Program-made: the position numbers and the translations under genes | The notes under the pieces: model-generated | Told to the model about the DNA's origin: nothing | Seen by the model: only the letters and a program-made list of their open reading frames with translations | Databases searched by the model: none | Part shown: piece after piece, positions 10,552 to 21,739 of the stretch | Position numbering within the stretch: position 1 is the stretch's first letter | How the letters are laid out: every line of letters starts with the position of its first letter | Origin: Simmondsia chinensis | Lineage: Eukaryota; Streptophyta; Magnoliopsida; Caryophyllales; Simmondsiaceae | Direction of reading: 5' to 3' | Length of the DNA: 64,000 bases | Assembly: GCA_018398585.1 (NCBI GenBank) | Contig: JAGTTD010000012.1 | Span: 19,415,036 to 19,479,035 of the forward strand

Positions 10552-12105
10552 ATGATTGGCAATTCAAATACAACATCATTGGAAGTCTCCGCAGAGTGCA
10601 AAGAGCAAAGCACTCTAAATGCTTCTAGTTCTAATGTCAATGTGGCCCGACCTCCTTTCAATCAGCCAAGCCGATCCTTCTCGCATGGTCCAGTAGCTAT
10701 TCTATGGGACATTGAGAATTGTCCTGTCCCCAGCGATGTGCGGCCTGAAGATGTCGGTGGTAACATCAGAATGGCATTACGAGTTCACCCCGTGATTAAA
10801 GGGGCTGTAACGATGTTTTCTGCATATGGGGACTTTAACGCCTTCCCTAGAAGACTCAGAGAAGGCTGCCAGAGGACCGGTGTGAAACTCATAGATGTCC
10901 CGAATGGGAGAAAGGATGCCGCTGACAAGGCGATTTTGGTTGACATGTTTCTTTTTGCCCTTGACAATCCTCCTCCTTCTTCAATCATGCTGATCTCAGG
11001 GGATGTTGACTTTGCTCCTGCTTTGCACATACTTGGCCAACGTGGGTATACTGTTATCCTTGTCATCCCTTCTGGGGTTGGTGTGTCCTCCGCACTGTGT
11101 AATGCTGGCAGGTTCGTCTGGGATTGGCCTAGCGTTGCACGTGGTGAGGGATTTGTCCCTCCAATGAAGTCTATGATGCCACGTGTAGGGCTGACTGAGG
11201 TTGCCGGGTATTTGATGGGCTGCAATATCAATGATAATGCGGATGGTAATGAAGACGAAGCAATTGTGTATCGTGGATTCTCGCAGAACTATTACAACTC
11301 CCGTGATTTAGCAGTAATGTCCCAGTCTTTGAATGAATATAACTGTAGCGGTGCAGTTGCCTTGCCCCTTTTTAGTACTACAACGTCAAGGTCACTCTCT
11401 CTGCCCTCTGGTATAAATGAGATTACATCAAACTCTGCTGTTTCAAATGACCAGAACGGTATGGATTGGTGGGTACAGCCCGGGGATGTAAATGGTTTGA
11501 AGGCCCAGCTGGTGAGGCTGCTCGAATTTTCGGGAGGGTGTTTGCCCCTTGCTCGTCTTCCTTCGGAGTACCAGAAGCTATTTGGCCGTCCTCTTTGTAT
11601 ATCCGATTACGGGGCATTCAAGCTCGTGTATCTTCTCAAGAAGATGTCAGATGCGCTGGTTGTAGAGGGGAAGGGTCAGAAAAAAATGGTATGCCTTCGG
11701 AATTCAAAGCACAGTCCCACCACTCCTTCAGATCCTTCGAAGAAGGATCAGAAAGGGAAGGGACCGCACAAAGAGAATGCATGTTGTGGCTCATCCGATG
11801 AGTTCTCAGACGACGAGACAACCGGAAAGAAACCTGATATGAATACTAATGTTCAACGGGAGATACAAGACCCAGAACTTGAACGATTCAAGCATGAGCT
11901 GCAAGAGATACTGGTAAGTTATTCTTGCAGAATCTTTATAGGTTGTTTTGAAGCGATTTACCAACAAAGGTACAAAAAAATATTGGATTTTAGAAGATTC
12001 GGGGTGAATGAACTTGAGGAGTTGTTTGAGAAGGTGAGAGATGTCGTGGCTTTGCATGAAGAACCAGTTAGCAGAAGAAAGTTCTTAACTGCTATTCTCA
12101 GCTAA
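10552..12105 (+). CDS. NYN-domain protein with two LOTUS/OST-HTH domains
   Basis: This uninterrupted frame encodes 517 residues. Residues 46-200 form a NYN (PIN-like) domain, with ILWDIENCPVP carrying the first acidic residue (D53), DAADKAILVDM (D125, D131) and LISGDVDFAPAL (D151, D153); these acids bind metal in nucleases of this fold. Residues 312-383 and 442-515 are LOTUS/OST-HTH folds, which in relatives bind RNA or helicases. A Lys/Ser-rich acidic linker (384-440) joins them. The plant family is usually labelled putative endonuclease or glycosyl hydrolase; nuclease action on RNA is the better-supported reading. The frame has no introns. ATG 10552 is the first Met after the acceptor at 10521. 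The GTAAGT at 11913 is read through, since the LOTUS fold continues across it. This is the only intact non-transposon gene in the window. Confidence 0.9.
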   Translation: MIGNSNTTSLEVSAECKEQSTLNASSSNVNVARPPFNQPSRSFSHGPVAILWDIENCPVPSDVRPEDVGGNIRMALRVHPVIKGAVTMFSAYGDFNAFPRRLREGCQRTGVKLIDVPNGRKDAADKAILVDMFLFALDNPPPSSIMLISGDVDFAPALHILGQRGYTVILVIPSGVGVSSALCNAGRFVWDWPSVARGEGFVPPMKSMMPRVGLTEVAGYLMGCNINDNADGNEDEAIVYRGFSQNYYNSRDLAVMSQSLNEYNCSGAVALPLFSTTTSRSLSLPSGINEITSNSAVSNDQNGMDWWVQPGDVNGLKAQLVRLLEFSGGCLPLARLPSEYQKLFGRPLCISDYGAFKLVYLLKKMSDALVVEGKGQKKMVCLRNSKHSPTTPSDPSKKDQKGKGPHKENACCGSSDEFSDDETTGKKPDMNTNVQREIQDPELERFKHELQEILVSYSCRIFIGCFEAIYQQRYKKILDFRRFGVNELEELFEKVRDVVALHEEPVSRRKFLTAILS

Positions 12106-12524
12106 GCTGCCTTAAGCCTTGGGCTTAGAGGCGTCGAGGCCCCCTCATGCAGGGTCTCTGCGTTCTGAAAATCCTTTAGAGGTAACCTGAGGTTACTTGT
12201 GAGATCTTTTTTGGGTCAAATGGCTTTTTTCAATGTTTTCGAGGTACTTCCTAATTTTTCACATGGTCTTTTTTTTCCTTCTATGGTACCCACATCATCA
12301 TGCCCTTTGCCCTCTGTCAGCGGGAGCTAACAAGTTATTTAAAAGGATGCTCCATTACCCTAGAATGGTACCAATTGTGCAGACATGTCAATGTAGAGAA
12401 ACTTTGGAAAAAAGTTGTTCACTTTACATTTTTACTTGGTTAAACATGGCATATCAATTGTTATTGATGGGTAACTAATGGCATGATGATGGGGACATTC
12501 AAGACAAACTTGTCGAATAATAAA
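12106..12524 (+). terminator. 3' UTR of the NYN/LOTUS gene with AATAAA signal
   Basis: A T-rich non-coding stretch follows the stop codon, and AATAAA occurs at 12519-12524. The exact cleavage site cannot be seen. Confidence 0.45.
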
Positions 12525-13483
12525 GGGCACCTCTAAGCAATACAGAAACTTCGAGTACCCAAAAGTTATGGGTTTTTTTAAAATAAAAAATAAAATAAAA
12601 AATGAAACTACCCCAAAAAGTTGTTATTTTTTGTTTAACCATAATTTTTCAATTTTTCAGAAAGCCAATACCTGAAAAAGGGCAAGGTGCACCTTGGATT
12701 GAAATCGACGAATTGCATTTTTTCAGAGATATTTTTTTAGATTCAAAAGTTTAATTTTTTTCAATCAATTACCTATATTAACAATATTAATTTTCTGTTG
12801 CGGTTACACATATGTTTTATATTTTCTTATACAAAAAGGGGAGATAAACCTATGTTGGTGTGGGCTCACTTGGTAAATTAGTATACCCTTAAATGATTTC
12901 TATGTGCCAGTGTGAATGCCTCTATATGCTTGTGTGTATAGAGATTTGAAACCGCGTATGGAGCCATTTTAATAGTATAATGCTTTAATAATTGAGCTAA
13001 AACTAAGACGTGTTATGTTTTTTCCGATTTTATACATTAACCTAAGCAAAACCAATGTAACCCAAACGAAATATTAAATTTAGGTGGTTGATTGAAATAA
13101 TTTAAACTTTTGAAGATGGTTTTTTGAAAAATTAAAACGTAATAATGGTTAAATGAAATTTATTTTTTTTGATAAATGGTTATATGAAAAATGACTACTT
13201 TTGAAAGTGTCTTTTTATGGAAAAAAAAAAAGAAACCCAAAAAGTATTGCAGGTAACCTTATGGTACTTACAGGGGATATGTTCCTCAGGAATTTCCTGG
13301 GAAGTCACAATGACAGAAGTGCTTGCAATTTGTGTACATGCAAAATAGAAGAAGCGGTTACAATGATGGGTTTTCTGGGTCACTGTAACTGCCATTGTGT
13401 TGATGAAAATAGGCTCTGTACTTGGGTTCTGATGCTGGTGATGCGAGTTTCAATTGTAATATATCGTTCGTTTCCATAGATTT
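12525..13483. other. AT-rich intergenic region
   Basis: I see no gene, RNA or recognisable repeat. Short open frames at 13195-13479 overlap on both strands and match no family known to me. Confidence 0.55.
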
Positions 13484-13790
13484 TGCTTTTTGATAAATTG
13501 TGACAATGTCGCTAAACAAGCCGGCCACTCGCTAGGCGAGGCCTGAAAGTCCGACCGCAACAACACGGGGACCAAAAACAACTAACACAAAATAAGAAAA
13601 CAGGATCAAAACGCTCTCCTCAAAACACGACACAACAACAATCGAGCACAGGACCAGAAAAGACACGAGGACAAGAAGTAACAACGCGCAAAGAACCATT
13701 ACACACAGGGAACCTAGTTGAAGAAGAGCTAGAAGGCCAGCACAAGAACTAGGAATAGGATTGAAGCTACAACCTAACACCTAACCCATA

Positions 13791-14690
13791 TCATTGGGCA
13801 AGAATGTCTGCCACTATAGCTGGGTCGAAACCATCAAAGTTGAAACCCGTCTTTTTTCCTCTCTCTATTACCTGCTCCGCTTTTAGGATCCTCTCATTAT
13901 ACTCTTCTTCTGTGATCTTCTGGATTCGATTTCCCATATTCCGTATTTTCCTCTTTCCGGCTGTTTTACACGATTTTTCAACATTTTTTCTAGGAGATAT
14001 ATCCTTCGGGAAGTCTTGCAACTCCGCTTTTCTCTTTCCTTTATCTTGTGCTTGATCGCTTTTCTCTCTGTTTTTGTTGTGTGGAATTTTTCCTTTTTCC
14101 TTCAGCCCGTGATAGGCCCTTCCATGGATGGAGTTGGTACTTGCTGACTCTGCGGCAAACTATCCCCAGCTTAAGAGTTGCCGATTGCTGTTACAGGCTT
14201 GAATCCTGGAGGGAATTCAAGCCCAGATGTTGTTGACTCATTATCACTGTTACTTCCTCGAGTATTAGTATCAAGTGTAGTTATCTGAGCATGATGTTGA
14301 TCAGCTGGAGCTTCACCATTCTCAACCCATGGCAGTAGTCGGGGAGGATGTACCACCTGCTGTGGAGCGTAAGGCACGGCATCTAGTGGATACATGTTGT
14401 GTGGCAAGTGTCAATCAGAATCCTTGCAACATCAACGCACCTCATAGTGGATGTTCTGGGATCCACCCTAATGAACTTCCCCCAGATTTTGGCGAAATCG
14501 GCAAAGCATTCATTTGACCCACACTGGACTGACAATCCATGGATTTCAAGCAAAACCCTTCTGTTAAGGGATCCAAGCATCTCTCCAGAGTACTTATATA
14601 CTTCTCCAAACATTCATAGGAGAATCTCCTTATGGGGGCTGAGGTAGGCATCCATAGTGTCAATTGAATCACAGACCAGGATAAAGGAGT
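13791..14690 (-). pseudogene. LINE ORF1, C-terminal part
   Basis: Pieces in shifting frames include KIWGKFIRVDPRTSTMRCVD followed by VARILIDT, a block typical of plant LINE ORF1 (WGKFI...DVARILI), then a Pro-rich linker with GLEFPPGFKPV and a final basic segment ending KTGFNFDGFDPAIVADILAQ before the stop at 13791. Several frame shifts separate these pieces. The order agrees with a single ORF1 protein of about 450 residues. Confidence 0.55.
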
Positions 14691-14801
14691 TTTTGCTTAA
14701 GCCTTTAGGTGTAAGCACGTAGAGGTCATTTCGGTGATAAATGTAGGAACATCATTGAGACTGACCTCACCAGATGAATGGGCAATTATTGAATACTTAA
14801 G

Positions 14802-15225
14802 CTATGCCTCAACACTCTTGTTAGAATTTGACACTACAATCCTTGGAATATCTGTGTTAGCCTGTGCCTCACTCCGATTAGTTGATGCGTTCCCCATGTC
14901 TTGAGTCCTACACGCGGTTTTGATTTGCTGTGCCGTGCTCTGCTGTGGTTGGTCTTGAGTGGATGTAGGTCGTGCACTTCTGACTGGATTTGCCCATTGC
15001 ACCCTGAGCTTTACTCCCGCAACCCATCTTTCGTTCATGGAATTGGCAGCCCGTGTAGCTTCATTCAAGTCATGGAACCGAATAAAGCCATAAGACCATG
15101 TAGTTCTCAGTCTTTTTTTCACAGGGACGAATGTGTCATATATTGATCTGAAGGCGCGGAAATAGCCTTAAGTCACAAATTTGTTGTTCTTACAGGTAGA
15201 CCATCAACGAAGATGGATGCCCCTC
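14802..15225 (-). pseudogene. LINE ORF1, RRM part
   Basis: The frame contains an RNA-recognition motif: ASIFVDGLPVRTTN (RNP2) near 15218-15180 and WSYGFIRFHDLNEATRAA (RNP1) near 15090-15040, then ERWVAGVKLRVQWANP. The start region needs a frame change near 15170, so the gene is broken. After the RRM comes a Gln/Thr/Ser-rich linker ending in a stop at 14802. RRM-containing ORF1 proteins occur in one group of plant L1 LINEs and coat the LINE RNA. A host RNA-binding gene is less likely given the downstream LINE-type segment. Confidence 0.6.
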
Positions 15226-15240
15226 ATCTTGCAATGAAGA

Positions 15241-15730
15241 ACAGCTAGTCTTCTAGTTTGTCGAACTTATCATGGAAGCATATGTGATCGACGTTGCGTA
15301 ATGGTTTACTTTTGTCTGGAAAATTCTAGATATATGACAATACTATCATTAATTTCGTACTAGTACTACCATGTAAATGCGTTTATGAATGTGTTTATAC
15401 CTAATCACTCTAACGGACACAATAAAGCCAATTACATAATGGGTATTTAGTTAATTATGCCATTGATCTTTACATAGTGGTATTTTTAGCATAGCTTTGA
15501 TGATGTAAATATATGTAGTATTTTATTTATCACAACATTTATAATGCATGCATATGTCCAAAATATTCAACCGATACAACATTAATGATTATTGTTCATG
15601 CCAATTTCTCGAGTAGAAGACGGCAAACCAATTTGTGTTTTACTAACCCACCAGGGTTTTACCTTGTGGTATAAGGTAGCTGAGGGGATAAAGTACTATT
15701 TTATATCAAAAGGTTTCGAGTTTGATTCCT
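15241..15730. other. Intergenic region
   Basis: This is AT-rich DNA with no gene. A weak tRNA-like A/B-box arrangement at 15670-15730 is too diverged to call. Confidence 0.5.
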
Positions 15731-16260
15731 AGGGATGGCAATGGAGCGGGTAAAACCCACTATCCGTAGGTATCCGCACTGTTTGGGGCAGGTATGGGTA
15801 TAAGTGAGGCGGGTAGTGGATATGGGGCGGACAGTTACCCGCCACGGGGTATGGGGTGGGTACGGGTATAGTGTTGTACCTTTCCCGCCCTGCTCTATAC
15901 CCGCCTTGCCCCACTCACACCCACCATACCCGCTTTATTTTATATATAGTTAACTTTCAAATTAAAAAAAGACGTACTTAGATTCAATAACTTAAATTAT
16001 TTATCAATGTTATAAAAAATTATAATTGGATTTTTAATGATATGAGTGGGAATAGATAATCGTTTTCTACACACATTGGAAGGGGTATGGGGCGGGTAAT
16101 GGATACCTGTTGGATACCTGCGGGTAGTTGGGCAGGTATAGTATCTATTTTACACCTGTGGCGGTTACGGGTATGGATTTGAGTGGTGGGTACGGGTATG
16201 GAGGAGGCACCCGCGTACCCGACCCGCCTCGCTCTGCCCCTCCCCATTGCCATCGCTATC
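15731..16260. mobile_element. hAT-like MITE with G/C-rich termini
   Basis: Inverted ends read GGATGGCAATGGAGCGGG at 15733 and, on the opposite strand at the right end, AGCGATGGCAATGG. GATTCCT occurs at 15724-15730 and again at 16261-16267, a 7-8 bp duplication as made by hAT transposases. The arms are rich in GGGTA/TACCC strings that can pair with each other, and the centre is AT-rich. No transposase is encoded. This terminal sequence type is widespread in eudicot genomes. Confidence 0.65.
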
Positions 16261-16596
16261 GATTCCTCTTTGCATACATCCTTAAGGAATCCTTGATTTA
16301 ATTGGCTCTTGTGGTGTGTGGGCCACCATATGGGCCAGGGTTACTGGGTAACTACGTTTCTCGTTAGCAAAAAGGTGGGGGAAAAAAAAAACTTGTGCTT
16401 TATTAACTCATTTATGAGACATAGTAACGCCGAACCATGATTTATTTTCATGCTCTATAGTGGCAGGAAAGAGGAGGTCTGGATTTTTTTTTTTTTCCTG
16501 TTTTTTTGATAGTTATCAAATTTAGTAGAAGAGCCTGGTAGGAGTAGGGGTGTATTTGAGCCGAGCCGAGCTCGAGAGAGTCAGCTTAATGAAAGT
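16261..16596. other. Intergenic spacer with another TE-end-like string
   Basis: No gene is present. GAGCCGAGCCGAGCTCGAG at 16558-16576 resembles termini of other hAT-type elements, but a partner end was not found. Two long A or T runs occur near 16380 and 16481. Confidence 0.4.
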
Positions 16597-17398
16597 TGAG
16601 ATTTGAGACTTTAGTTTAAGGCTTTGTTTCTTGATTGCGTCGGTCTTAACATTACTGCACTACTTAATACGTCTGGTGAACTTAACTGATTAGGGCTTTG
16701 ACGGCCAAGGCTTGTCCTTTGATTGCATTGGTCCTGATCCAGTGACCTGAATACGGTTTGCTCTACCTTGATCTTACCAAACGTAAACTCATTTGCGTTA
16801 TTATAAGTCAAAGGTGGCAGGCTTAAAAACCTGATTGATTAGGGCTTGTAAGTGGACTGCTGAGCTCTTGGGTTTGTCTCTATCCCAGTTCTTGACTTTT
16901 AAGTATACAAGGAAAGGTGTTTGTTGGCCAAACCTAAACTAGTTTGCGTTATTATAAGTCAAAGGTGGCAGGCTTAAAAACCTGATTTATTAGGGCATGT
17001 AAGTGGACTGCTGAATTCTTGGGTTTGTCTCCATCCCAGTTCTTGACTTTTAAGTATACAAGGAAAGGTGTTTGTTGGCCATACTCCGTCACTGTAATTG
17101 CCACTTGTGTTAGGTCCATATCCTTTAATTTTTTGTCATAAATATACATAAAAAATCCCCAAAAATATTTAACAAAGCTTCTTAATAGGAGCATAAGTAG
17201 AACTTATGGTATAACTAAAGTTAGATACACCAAGATATCACAACCTTTTCTCTGAAAACGATGAGTGGTTGAGGTTAAAGGTGTGCGGTTCATAATTAGG
17301 CTCACTCCCTAGTCGCAGTGAGTCTCTTTTGCACGTTTGTTTTGTTTTTATATTATACAGCGACCACATACATCATTTGAAACAAAATAGAGCAAACA
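16597..17398 (+). repeat. 5' LTR (or its 3' part) of the Tat element
   Basis: About 650-800 bp are shared with 46309-46975, starting at TTGAGATTTGAG and ending GAGCAAACA. The left copy is followed by a primer-binding site and the right copy is not, so they are 5' and 3' LTRs of one element. The left copy carries a tandem duplication (16777-17078). The right copy has a TATA-like region and transcript-end-like region upstream of the shared part, so the true LTR may start earlier and the left copy may be 5' truncated. Confidence 0.75.
16777..17078 (+). repeat. 151-bp tandem duplication inside the Tat 5' LTR
   Basis: Unit 1 is 16777-16927 and unit 2 is 16928-17078; both start CCAAAC.TAAACT and contain TTATAAGTCAAAGGTGGCAG. 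The two differ at only a few positions, and the 3' LTR has a single unit, so the duplication arose after insertion or is polymorphic in the family. Confidence 0.85.
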
Positions 17399-17405
17399 AA
17401 CCTTT

Positions 17406-17425
17406 TGGCGACCACAGTAGGTGGC
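17406..17425 (+). other. Primer-binding site of the Tat element
   Basis: TGGCGACCACAGTAGGTGG begins 8 bp after the LTR. Tat elements commonly use tRNA-Arg-type sites beginning TGGCGAC; the later bases are diverged here. Confidence 0.6.
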
Positions 17426-17493
17426 TTGAAATAAGACTTCATTGTCTTTAGCCTATTGTGGATTACTAAAACATAATTGATGGCCATTCGCCA

Positions 17494-19340
17494 ATGGTTA
17501 GAACCAGGAGGTCTAGTACCCTCGAACACAAGGAACCAAAAGGCTTAGCCCTTATTGGATCCCCACTCGACCATCCTCTTGAGCAAATTCCCTATATTGA
17601 AGGGATGAGCCAAGTCACAGCCACAGCAGTGAAAGTGGTGGTGACGATGATATCCCAGAAGATGAACGTATTGGGCTTGATGGCCATTCTAGCAAGAGTT
17701 TCGTGGCTATGCTCAAATGTCGTGTAGAGATTGTGGACCAAAGAGTCCAACAGATAATGAGAGAAGCTTTCAAGAGGCAACATGCTGAAACAGATTGCAA
17801 TCTAGTGGCTCAGCGTGAAACTCTACTGCCATGAGAGCTGTAATTAATGACGTTGGAACCTCTATGAACCAAAGGCTTCACAAAGAGATTGATAGAGTCT
17901 TGGTAGAAATGAACTCGACCTTGTCTTCTACTGCTACCCTTATTGCTAAGGATGAGGCTAAGCAGATGGGGCTTGAAGTCGAACCTATTTTGGTGAGACA
18001 AGCTGAGGCTCATAATAGCTTGGTCCAAGCCGTTTCGGAGGATATCAGGCAACTTAGGCCTGTACCCCCACCATCAGTGCCCACTGGTTATCCTCACGAG
18101 ACTTCCTCAAGCTCGCGGTTACCAGTTGTACAAGCTGACCATATGGTCCTTGAGAGAACGGAAAACCCAACTGTGGCAACTTCGGATGTTATACACTTGG
18201 AAACCATCCATAGAAATGATAACGTGCCTCTAGGAGTTGCTGGCCCTTCTAACCAGAGTTTCTCTCTAACTTCAAGGGACCTTAACCCTACACAATGATT
18301 TTTCCTTGTCCTCGAGACAGGGGGCATACCCGTGCATACCCTCCTCAAGTGGTAGAGGTGACCTTGAGGCCCACTAAAGGCCTGGAACTAGGAATGCAAG
18401 GTCATGTCCCTGCATCAGGGAACCAAGCTTCTCAGCCTAGACCTCTTCATACTTACCATATTGGGGGGCAAAGTGGGAAAAATAACAACCCACTTCCACT
18501 TCCTCAAGTTCATGATTTAGGGGTTGATAAGGCAAGGATGAACCAACAGCCTGCTGGTGTTGGTACGTTTTCAGGCATGCCATATAACCTAGGTCCTGTG
18601 GGGCATACTTCATGGCCAAGTAAGCACATGGCCACTATGATCATGGGGTTAACCCAGGGTTTAGGGGCAACAACCATTCACACACTTAATTTTGATGGGT
18701 GCTCAGGGGTATCCTGCAAATTCCCTTTGAGATCCTCACCCACTTGGGAGGCAGTGGCAGGCGCATAATCATGTGCCTAACCTTCCCCTCCAAATTGGCT
18801 GCCCTCATTGAGCAAATGTATGGGTCGGGCCTTGCGAGGATTAATAGACCCTTGTATAGTAAACCTTACCCTAACTACATAGACAAGGATTACCCTTTTC
18901 CTCGAGGATACAAAATTCTCGAGTTTACCCTCTTTCAGGGGAAGGGACGGTTTTTGCTCTCGAGTACTTGGCAAGATTTAATTGCCAAGGTAGAGAAGCA
19001 GCAGATAACTAATATCTCAAGCTAAGGCTGTTCCCTAGCTCATTGACTGGGACCGCTTTCCAGTGGTATATCAGCCTTCCCCCTTATTCTATCTACTATT
19101 GGGATGCAATTCCTAAGAATGGAATATGGAACTTCCATGTCAGACTTAGCTCGAATGTGACATGATCCAGGTGAGTCAGTAGAAGAATACATTAACCGGT
19201 TCAAGCGAGCAAGGTTAAAATGTACCGTTGCCCTTCCTGGGGTTGAATATGCCAAGCTAGCCCTTAATGGCTTGGGTATTGAATTTAGAAAGAAATTTGA
19301 AGGGTCTAACTTTATGACGCTTCTTTAGTTGGTAGAATGT
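17494..19340 (+). pseudogene. Tat gag (degraded)
   Basis: Fragments in several frames follow the primer-binding site. The first begins MVRTRRSSTLEHKEPKG. A helical N-terminal region (17831-18298) contains LHKEIDRVLVEMNSTL. The retrotrans_gag region lies at 18770-19330, with LYSKPYPNYIDKDYPFPRGY, then FPSSLTGTAFQWYISLPP and GESVEEYINRFKRARLKC. At least four stops or frameshifts interrupt it. The assignment rests on the KPYPxYID...PFPRGFK and WYxSLP blocks known from Tat gag proteins. Confidence 0.8.
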
Positions 19341-19672
19341 GCCGCTTGATACAAAGTAGTCCTAAAAGAAGAAAGCCTTAAAAAAAAAAGCGTGTATGGG
19401 GCTTATGTGCGCGACCTAATAGAGGAGGAAGATGATCCTCCATATGAAATTAATGTGGCTGAATATGTCAAGGGACCTCTTGTGGTTTGCAATCCTTTGA
19501 TCAAGAAGGACGTCAAAGCCAGGAAATCTTACCAGTTCCAAGACTTGAGAAAATATTTGTTTGACCTTTCTAGAGCCGGCGTAATATTCGATTAGCTTGA
19601 GGCAAATAATAAACTCAAAGTTAGGGGTAAACACAGAAACCAGATCCCAACCCACAAAAGGGGAAGGTATAC

Positions 19673-19714
19673 TGTCAATGGCACGATTCGTTGACTCATT
19701 CAACGAAGAACTGC
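19673..19714 (+). pseudogene. Tat gag zinc knuckle
   Basis: The segment encodes CQWHDSLTHSTKNC, a CX2HX4HX4C knuckle, followed by VFRNVVQDAIKARELIF. This H-containing variant with the downstream FRN..QDAI block is typical of Tat elements. It lies between gag and protease as expected. Confidence 0.75.
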
Positions 19715-20379
19715 GTATTTAGGAATGTGGTTCAAGACGCCATAAAAGCAAGAGAATTGATTTTCCTAGAAGAAGGACAAATGGATGTTGACAAAGATCC
19801 TTTTCCTAGTCCTCTTCATGTTAATATTGTCGAAACTATTGACAAAAGTGTGCCCTATTGTGCCCAAACTAACCTTTTTCTTTATACAGGAGGAAGATGG
19901 TTCTGAGTGATAGTCATAAGGCAAGGTTGGCTAACCACCTTTTCGAACGGCTAGTCATTGAAGGAATACTTGTATTCCCAACTCTAGTACGGACTTTGGA
20001 TGAGGGGATATGCTGGTGGCACATCATTGAGGTTCACCCTACTTATTGGTGTGTCGTTTTTAAGAATCTACTAATCAAGCTCCACAATGATTCTGCCCTT
20101 ACACTGACAGTGCAGAGGAATTGGCTATGGAGAGTAGTGGTAATTAGGGATCTTCCCAAAATCTAACCAGTTGAGAGAAAGTTTCTCGAGACTAGGAAAA
20201 GATGTCGTATTTTGCTTGTGAGAAATGTCGTGGGAGAATACAAGTTGTAATGAGGAAACTCAGGCTGCTTCCCCAATATATATCCCCTGCTAATCCTCTA
20301 CTGGAGCTGAAGATATCTCTAAGAAGTGGTTTGGTTAAGGATTCTCCCTCGAAGACAGATCATTATGAGCACAGGGCAC

Positions 20380-21300
20380 ACTAAGAGGAACCAAAAATAT
20401 ACTTTACTGGACGTGGATACCAGCTCAGCATCACAATAGTCAAGGTACCAGCCATCAGGCGTCAGGTTTGGTAATGTTTGAAGGAGGAATCACCTCAATC
20501 AAGAGGTAGTTGGTCCTTCCAACCATACTCGAACTCAAAAAAGAAGACGACTACGAAAAAAGGCAGCTCAATGGAGAATTGCGCTTGAATCTGGCCTAAC
20601 CAAGTTCTCTTAAGAAGAAGCCAGGGTCCATAAGGGCAAGCAAGCTGAGCATATGCATTTGGAAGACCCATTGACCGAGTCTAGGACTTTTACTGCCGTT
20701 AGAGGGCCAACTCATAAAAACCTTGAAAGATGAGCTAGTCTCTCATCTTCGAAAGGGCGAGAATGTTGGTGGGATCACCTTGCCAAAGACTCCATAGCAC
20801 TAATATTATCTCAGAATGAGGAGGAGTACTCCCCTCTCAGCATCAACTTGGTGGAACCACTAGATCGTGTCAATCCAACTTGGTATGACATCGAAAATGA
20901 TTTCCACGAAAAAGATTTTCCCCAGCTAATGGAGGAATCTTGAACCTCAGAGGCTGATCTCAAGAACCAACCTCAAGAACAGGACATGCTAACTGCAAGT
21001 AATTCTCAATAGCATGATCAGGATACTATCATGGTTGACAGCCCTGAGAAGGGGGTAGACTAAGGATTCTAGATACAATTCGGGGCGCTGCTTGAAAAGG
21101 TTGATGGCAGAACTGCCCTACTCCTTCCCCTGGAATTCATGATAGCTGATGCTCAAGAAGGTCTTGAGGGTGATGTGATAGCATCGGATGAGGAGCCTCA
21201 AGTGGAGCTCGTGGCAGAAGTAGCAGTAACTAAAGATAACAGCCCATACATGGTTTATTCCAACTATGTGAGGCAAAATTCTACGAAGAAGGCGTGGGAC
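20380..21300 (+). pseudogene. Tat protease region and linker, heavily degraded
   Basis: A short LLDVDTSSA segment near 20402-20428 sits where the family has a D[TS]G[AS]S protease active site, so the catalytic Gly is changed to Asp-containing sequence. The rest to 21300 consists of acidic fragments in mixed frames without a recognisable fold. Protease identity rests mostly on position. Confidence 0.4.
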
Positions 21301-21739
21301 CCCTAGATGCCAAGAGGACCACTCCACAACATGCCCAACAACAAGACACGGTAGCCATCTTGGACAGAGCTGAGGTTGGTCAAGTGGAGGTTGAGTTTAA
21401 GGATTCTAACTTCTGGGGATCCATGAGGACCCTTTTTGATAAAGGGGACTTCTAGAGCACTCCAGAATCCCAATGCGGAGGCACTAAAATCTCCTAGTAA
21501 TGGCCCAAGAGGCCATTTCCTAAGCATTAGCGAAGCTCATGGCCTAGCATGCTGAGGATTAGATCTCGATTGAATAACCATTTCATGGTTTTCAAGTCTA
21601 TGCAGCACAAGAAAAGAAGTTGGAGCTCTTTGATTTAAGAGTAGTACCAGCCAAAATGGAGGATCTAAGGGCGGAAGTTCAAGACTCCCTCCTCGAGGTG
21701 AATTTAGGATCAACAGAAGACCCAAGGCCTACCTATCTG

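Larger units (their letters stand above)
13484..15240 (-). mobile_element. LINE-like element with ORF1 only
   Basis: On the minus strand an RRM-type ORF1 (15225 to 13791) is followed by about 290 bp of non-coding DNA ending in GCGACATTGTCACAATTTATC plus a short A-rich tail near 13484-13500. That end resembles the poly(A)-tailed LINE end at 5980-6006. No endonuclease or RT frame is present between ORF1 and the tail, so the element is either an internally deleted LINE or a non-autonomous derivative. Clear target duplications were not found. Confidence 0.5.

Noticed and set aside
11913..11940. Intron in the NYN gene starting at GTAAGT
   Set aside because: The LOTUS fold reads through the site in frame and removal would disrupt it.
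13195..13479. Overlapping small frames on both strands
   Set aside because: No motif, and open frames of this size occur by chance.
14048..14236. Plus-strand small frames over the RRM LINE ORF1
   Set aside because: They are antisense to an identifiable ORF1 and lack homology.
15670..15730. tRNA gene or tRNA-type SINE head
   Set aside because: Only loose A/B-box resemblance; no cloverleaf could be formed and no 3' tail follows.
16558..16576. Second MITE starting GAGCCGAGCCGAGC
   Set aside because: No matching opposite end or target duplication found nearby.
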